This document shows positions 6,496-8,990 of a DNA stretch of 8,990 nt, one piece after another; the stretch's first letter is position 1; every line of letters starts with the position of its first letter. A model generated the notes under the pieces. The model searched no databases. It was not told the DNA's origin and worked only from the letters and a program-made list of their open reading frames with translations. The stretch covers positions 1-8,990 of the forward strand of contig QWPO01000001.1 of the NCBI GenBank assembly GCA_003669255.1. The letters are read 5' to 3'. This DNA comes from Planctomycetota bacterium. GTDB lineage: Bacteria > Planctomycetota > Planctomycetia > Pirellulales > UBA1268. A program made the position numbers and the translations under genes.

Positions 6496-7217
6496 TTCTG
6501 GCGGCCGCCGGACAGAGCAGCCGCTTCGAGGACGCCAACTACAAGAAGCCCTTTGCGCCGCTGGCCGGCCGGCCGGTCTGGTTGCACTCGGCCGAGAAGT
6601 TCACCGACCGCGACGACGTCAAGCAGGTCGTGGTCGTGGTCTCGCCCGACGACCGCCAGGCGTTCGTTGAGAAGTTCGGCGCGAATCTTGCCTTCATGGG
6701 CATCACGCTCGCCGAAGGCGGGGCCACGCGGGCCGAGTCAGTTCGCAACGGGCTCGAGAAACTGGCCGACGACATCGACACGGTCGCGATCCACGATGCC
6801 GCCAGGCCCTGTGTGGCCCCGGCTTGGATCGACAAGGTGTTCGCGGCCGGTGCCCGCACTGGCGCGGCGATCCTCGCGATTCCGGTGGTCGGCACGCTCA
6901 AGCGTGTCGGCCCCGGCAACGTGATCACGGAGACCGTCGACCGAACGGGCCTCTGGGAGGCGCAGACCCCTCAGGTGTTTTCACGCGACCTGCTCGTGAA
7001 GGCCTTCGCTGCTCACCGCGATGGCGAGGCGACCGACGAAGCCTCGCTCATCGAGCGGATCGGGCACCCCGTCACCGTCGTGCCCGGCTCGCCGATCAAC
7101 CTCAAGATCACCTGCAGGGAAGACCTCAAACTGGCCGAGCAGGCGCTCAAGGCTCTTCCCGCACCGAAGCTTGGCGGCCCCGCACACCCCTTCGCCGACG
7201 GCGACCTCTGGCGGTAA
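6477..7217 (+). CDS. ispD: 2-C-methyl-D-erythritol 4-phosphate cytidylyltransferase
   Basis: The enzyme couples CTP and 2-C-methyl-D-erythritol 4-phosphate to CDP-methylerythritol and pyrophosphate, the third step of the cytosolic MEP isoprenoid pathway. At 246 aa it has the usual length. Family motifs are present in order: nucleotide-binding LAAAGQSSR (8-16) with Arg16, Lys23/Lys24 (YKKPF), GGATRAESVRNGL (81-93), IHDAARP (105-111, Asp107), EAQTPQVF (161-168), TDEASLIE (186-193) and NLKITCREDL (208-217, Lys210). ATG 6477 lies inside the 3' end of the mosaic gene, in another frame. GGAGGT at 6468-6473 stands only 3 nt before it, an unusually tight ribosome site, so translational coupling is likely. 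No second domain (IspF) is fused. Confidence 0.95.
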   Translation: MPRFGVILAAAGQSSRFEDANYKKPFAPLAGRPVWLHSAEKFTDRDDVKQVVVVVSPDDRQAFVEKFGANLAFMGITLAEGGATRAESVRNGLEKLADDIDTVAIHDAARPCVAPAWIDKVFAAGARTGAAILAIPVVGTLKRVGPGNVITETVDRTGLWEAQTPQVFSRDLLVKAFAAHRDGEATDEASLIERIGHPVTVVPGSPINLKITCREDLKLAEQALKALPAPKLGGPAHPFADGDLWR

Positions 7218-7220
7218 CCC

Positions 7221-8498
<1,278 letters not shown>

Positions 8499-8501
8499 TC
8501 C

Positions 8502-8513
8502 CTCCGCAAGGAG
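8502..8513 (+). promoter_or_regulatory. Ribosome site of the small secreted gene inside a GCAA-capped hairpin
   Basis: CTCC-GCAA-GGAG forms a 4-bp stem with a GNRA tetraloop. Its 3' arm is the Shine-Dalgarno (AAGGAG at 8508-8513), 7 nt before ATG 8521. It lies 3 nt after the tyrS stop. Folding would hide the ribosome site, while a ribosome terminating on tyrS would melt it. The structure is seen; the control function is inference, and a 4-bp stem is marginal. Confidence 0.5.
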
Positions 8514-8520
8514 TTCTTGC

Positions 8521-8844
8521 ATGGTTCGCCGTGCCGCGATTGTCTTGGTCGCCCTGTGCCTGATGAGTCCCGCAGGCCTCGGCCATGCGGAGTCGCCGGA
8601 AGCGGATCGCGGTGGCATCGCCGGACTTGAGGACCGCCTCAAGACCGGCCTGCGGGTCCAGGCCCCACGGGATGTGAAGTTCGTCGAAACGGTGGCCACC
8701 AAGGTCCGCGAGGGCCGCCTTCCCGAAAAGCTCGTTGATTCCACCTATCTCTGGGCCGTGCGCCGCGGGAAGAAGTATCCCTTCCCCGCGTTCGAGCACG
8801 TGATCCGCCTGCAGGCGGCGAAGCTGGGCGTGCCGCTGGAGTAA
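8521..8844 (+). CDS. Small exported protein of unknown function
   Basis: 107 aa. Residues 1-23 form a clear signal peptide (positive start MVRR, hydrophobic core AAIVLVALCLM, cleavage after GHA). The mature part, about 84 aa, is basic and probably helical: GLEDRLKTGLRVQAP (35-49), FVETVATKVREGRLPEKLVD (54-73), STYLWAVRRGKKYPFPAFEHV (with Trp78 and an aromatic PFPAFEH run), ending RLQAAKLGVPLE. The pattern of a leucine/valine helix followed by STYLWAVRR recalls a family of small exported planctomycete proteins that I cannot name. There are no cysteines in the mature part and no catalytic motif. ATG 8521 is chosen for its strong AAGGAG 7 nt upstream and the signal peptide that follows. It lies 22 nt after tyrS, probably on the same transcript. 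Confidence 0.85.
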   Translation: MVRRAAIVLVALCLMSPAGLGHAESPEADRGGIAGLEDRLKTGLRVQAPRDVKFVETVATKVREGRLPEKLVDSTYLWAVRRGKKYPFPAFEHVIRLQAAKLGVPLE

Positions 8845-8910
8845 CACGGGCCACACTTGATCCTCGCGCGTGTATCGGGCTCGGGGCTGCCCATGCCCGT
8901 CGCCGGACAC

Positions 8911-8983
8911 TCGCTACGGCCCTCCAGGCCTTCGCTCGCTCGATGCTGACTTCGCTCCGCCATCCATGGCTCCGCTCGTCAGC
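8911..8983. repeat. Repeat-like intergenic segment with nested inverted repeats
   Basis: After the small gene there is no convincing gene up to the edge. GGCC-CTCCA-GGCC (8918-8930) is a 4-bp hairpin. GCTGAC (8945-8950) and GTCAGC (8978-8983) enclose GCCAT-CC-ATGGC (8959-8970), a cruciform-like layout. Variants of TCGCTC/TTCGCT recur four or five times. The bias and the iterated motif look like an interspersed extragenic repeat; copies elsewhere cannot be checked here. No T run marks it as an intrinsic terminator. Confidence 0.45.
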
Positions 8984-8990
8984 AACGCCG

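Noticed and set aside
8745..8963. 72-codon minus-strand open frame at the right edge
   Set aside because: It overlaps the small exported gene and the repeat-like segment; its sequence merely reflects the iterated GAGCGA motifs.

Overview
The window most likely comes from a member of the Planctomycetota, probably of the Pirellulales type. Three things point there. The first 136 bases are the 5' end of a 16S rRNA gene (minus strand) with the planctomycete-like opening GAACGTTGGCGGCGTGGATTAGGCATGCAAGTCG, read here in two pieces. The coding DNA is GC-rich. The main gene carries an STN-like (secretin/TonB short N-terminal) domain joined to Gly/Met-rich linkers, a combination I associate with planctomycete secreted proteins. 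The assignment rests on reading by eye, not on a database search.

Layout. On the minus strand, leaving the window at its left edge, is the 16S rRNA gene (1-136). Upstream of it lies a recognisable rRNA control region: promoter TTGACC-N16-TATGCT with an extended -10 and an A/T tract (377-433), a 9-bp hairpin at the transcript start (337-368), a boxA antitermination element (319-333) and a C(UUCG)G-capped hairpin close to the mature 5' end (151-174). Further right, also on the minus strand, is a secreted HtrA/Deg-type serine protease (530-1639).

Between about 1640 and 1881 is a compact divergent control region with one sigma-70-like promoter for each direction. To the right runs a plus-strand gene cluster. 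It begins with a 1537-residue exported mosaic protein (1882-6495), whose parts in order are signal peptide, von Willebrand factor A domain, coiled coil, STN-like domain, Gly-Met linker, CWVAREVYG domain, helical-repeat region, DUF2135/YfaP-like beta domain, a secretin-tail-like stretch, a second Gly-Met linker and a second CWVAREVYG domain. Then come ispD (MEP isoprenoid pathway; overlaps the mosaic gene by 19 bases), tyrS (3 bases after ispD) and a small secreted protein of unknown function (8521-8844). The last 146 bases hold no convincing gene but contain repeat-like inverted and direct repeats.

How they fit together. The close packing of mosaic gene, ispD, tyrS and small gene suggests one transcript that joins an envelope or secreted protein of unknown job to two housekeeping genes. 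The protease and the mosaic protein are both exported and are transcribed divergently, so a shared role in the envelope is possible but unproven. The most noteworthy item is the mosaic protein, with its duplicated Gly-Met linker plus CWVAREVYG module.
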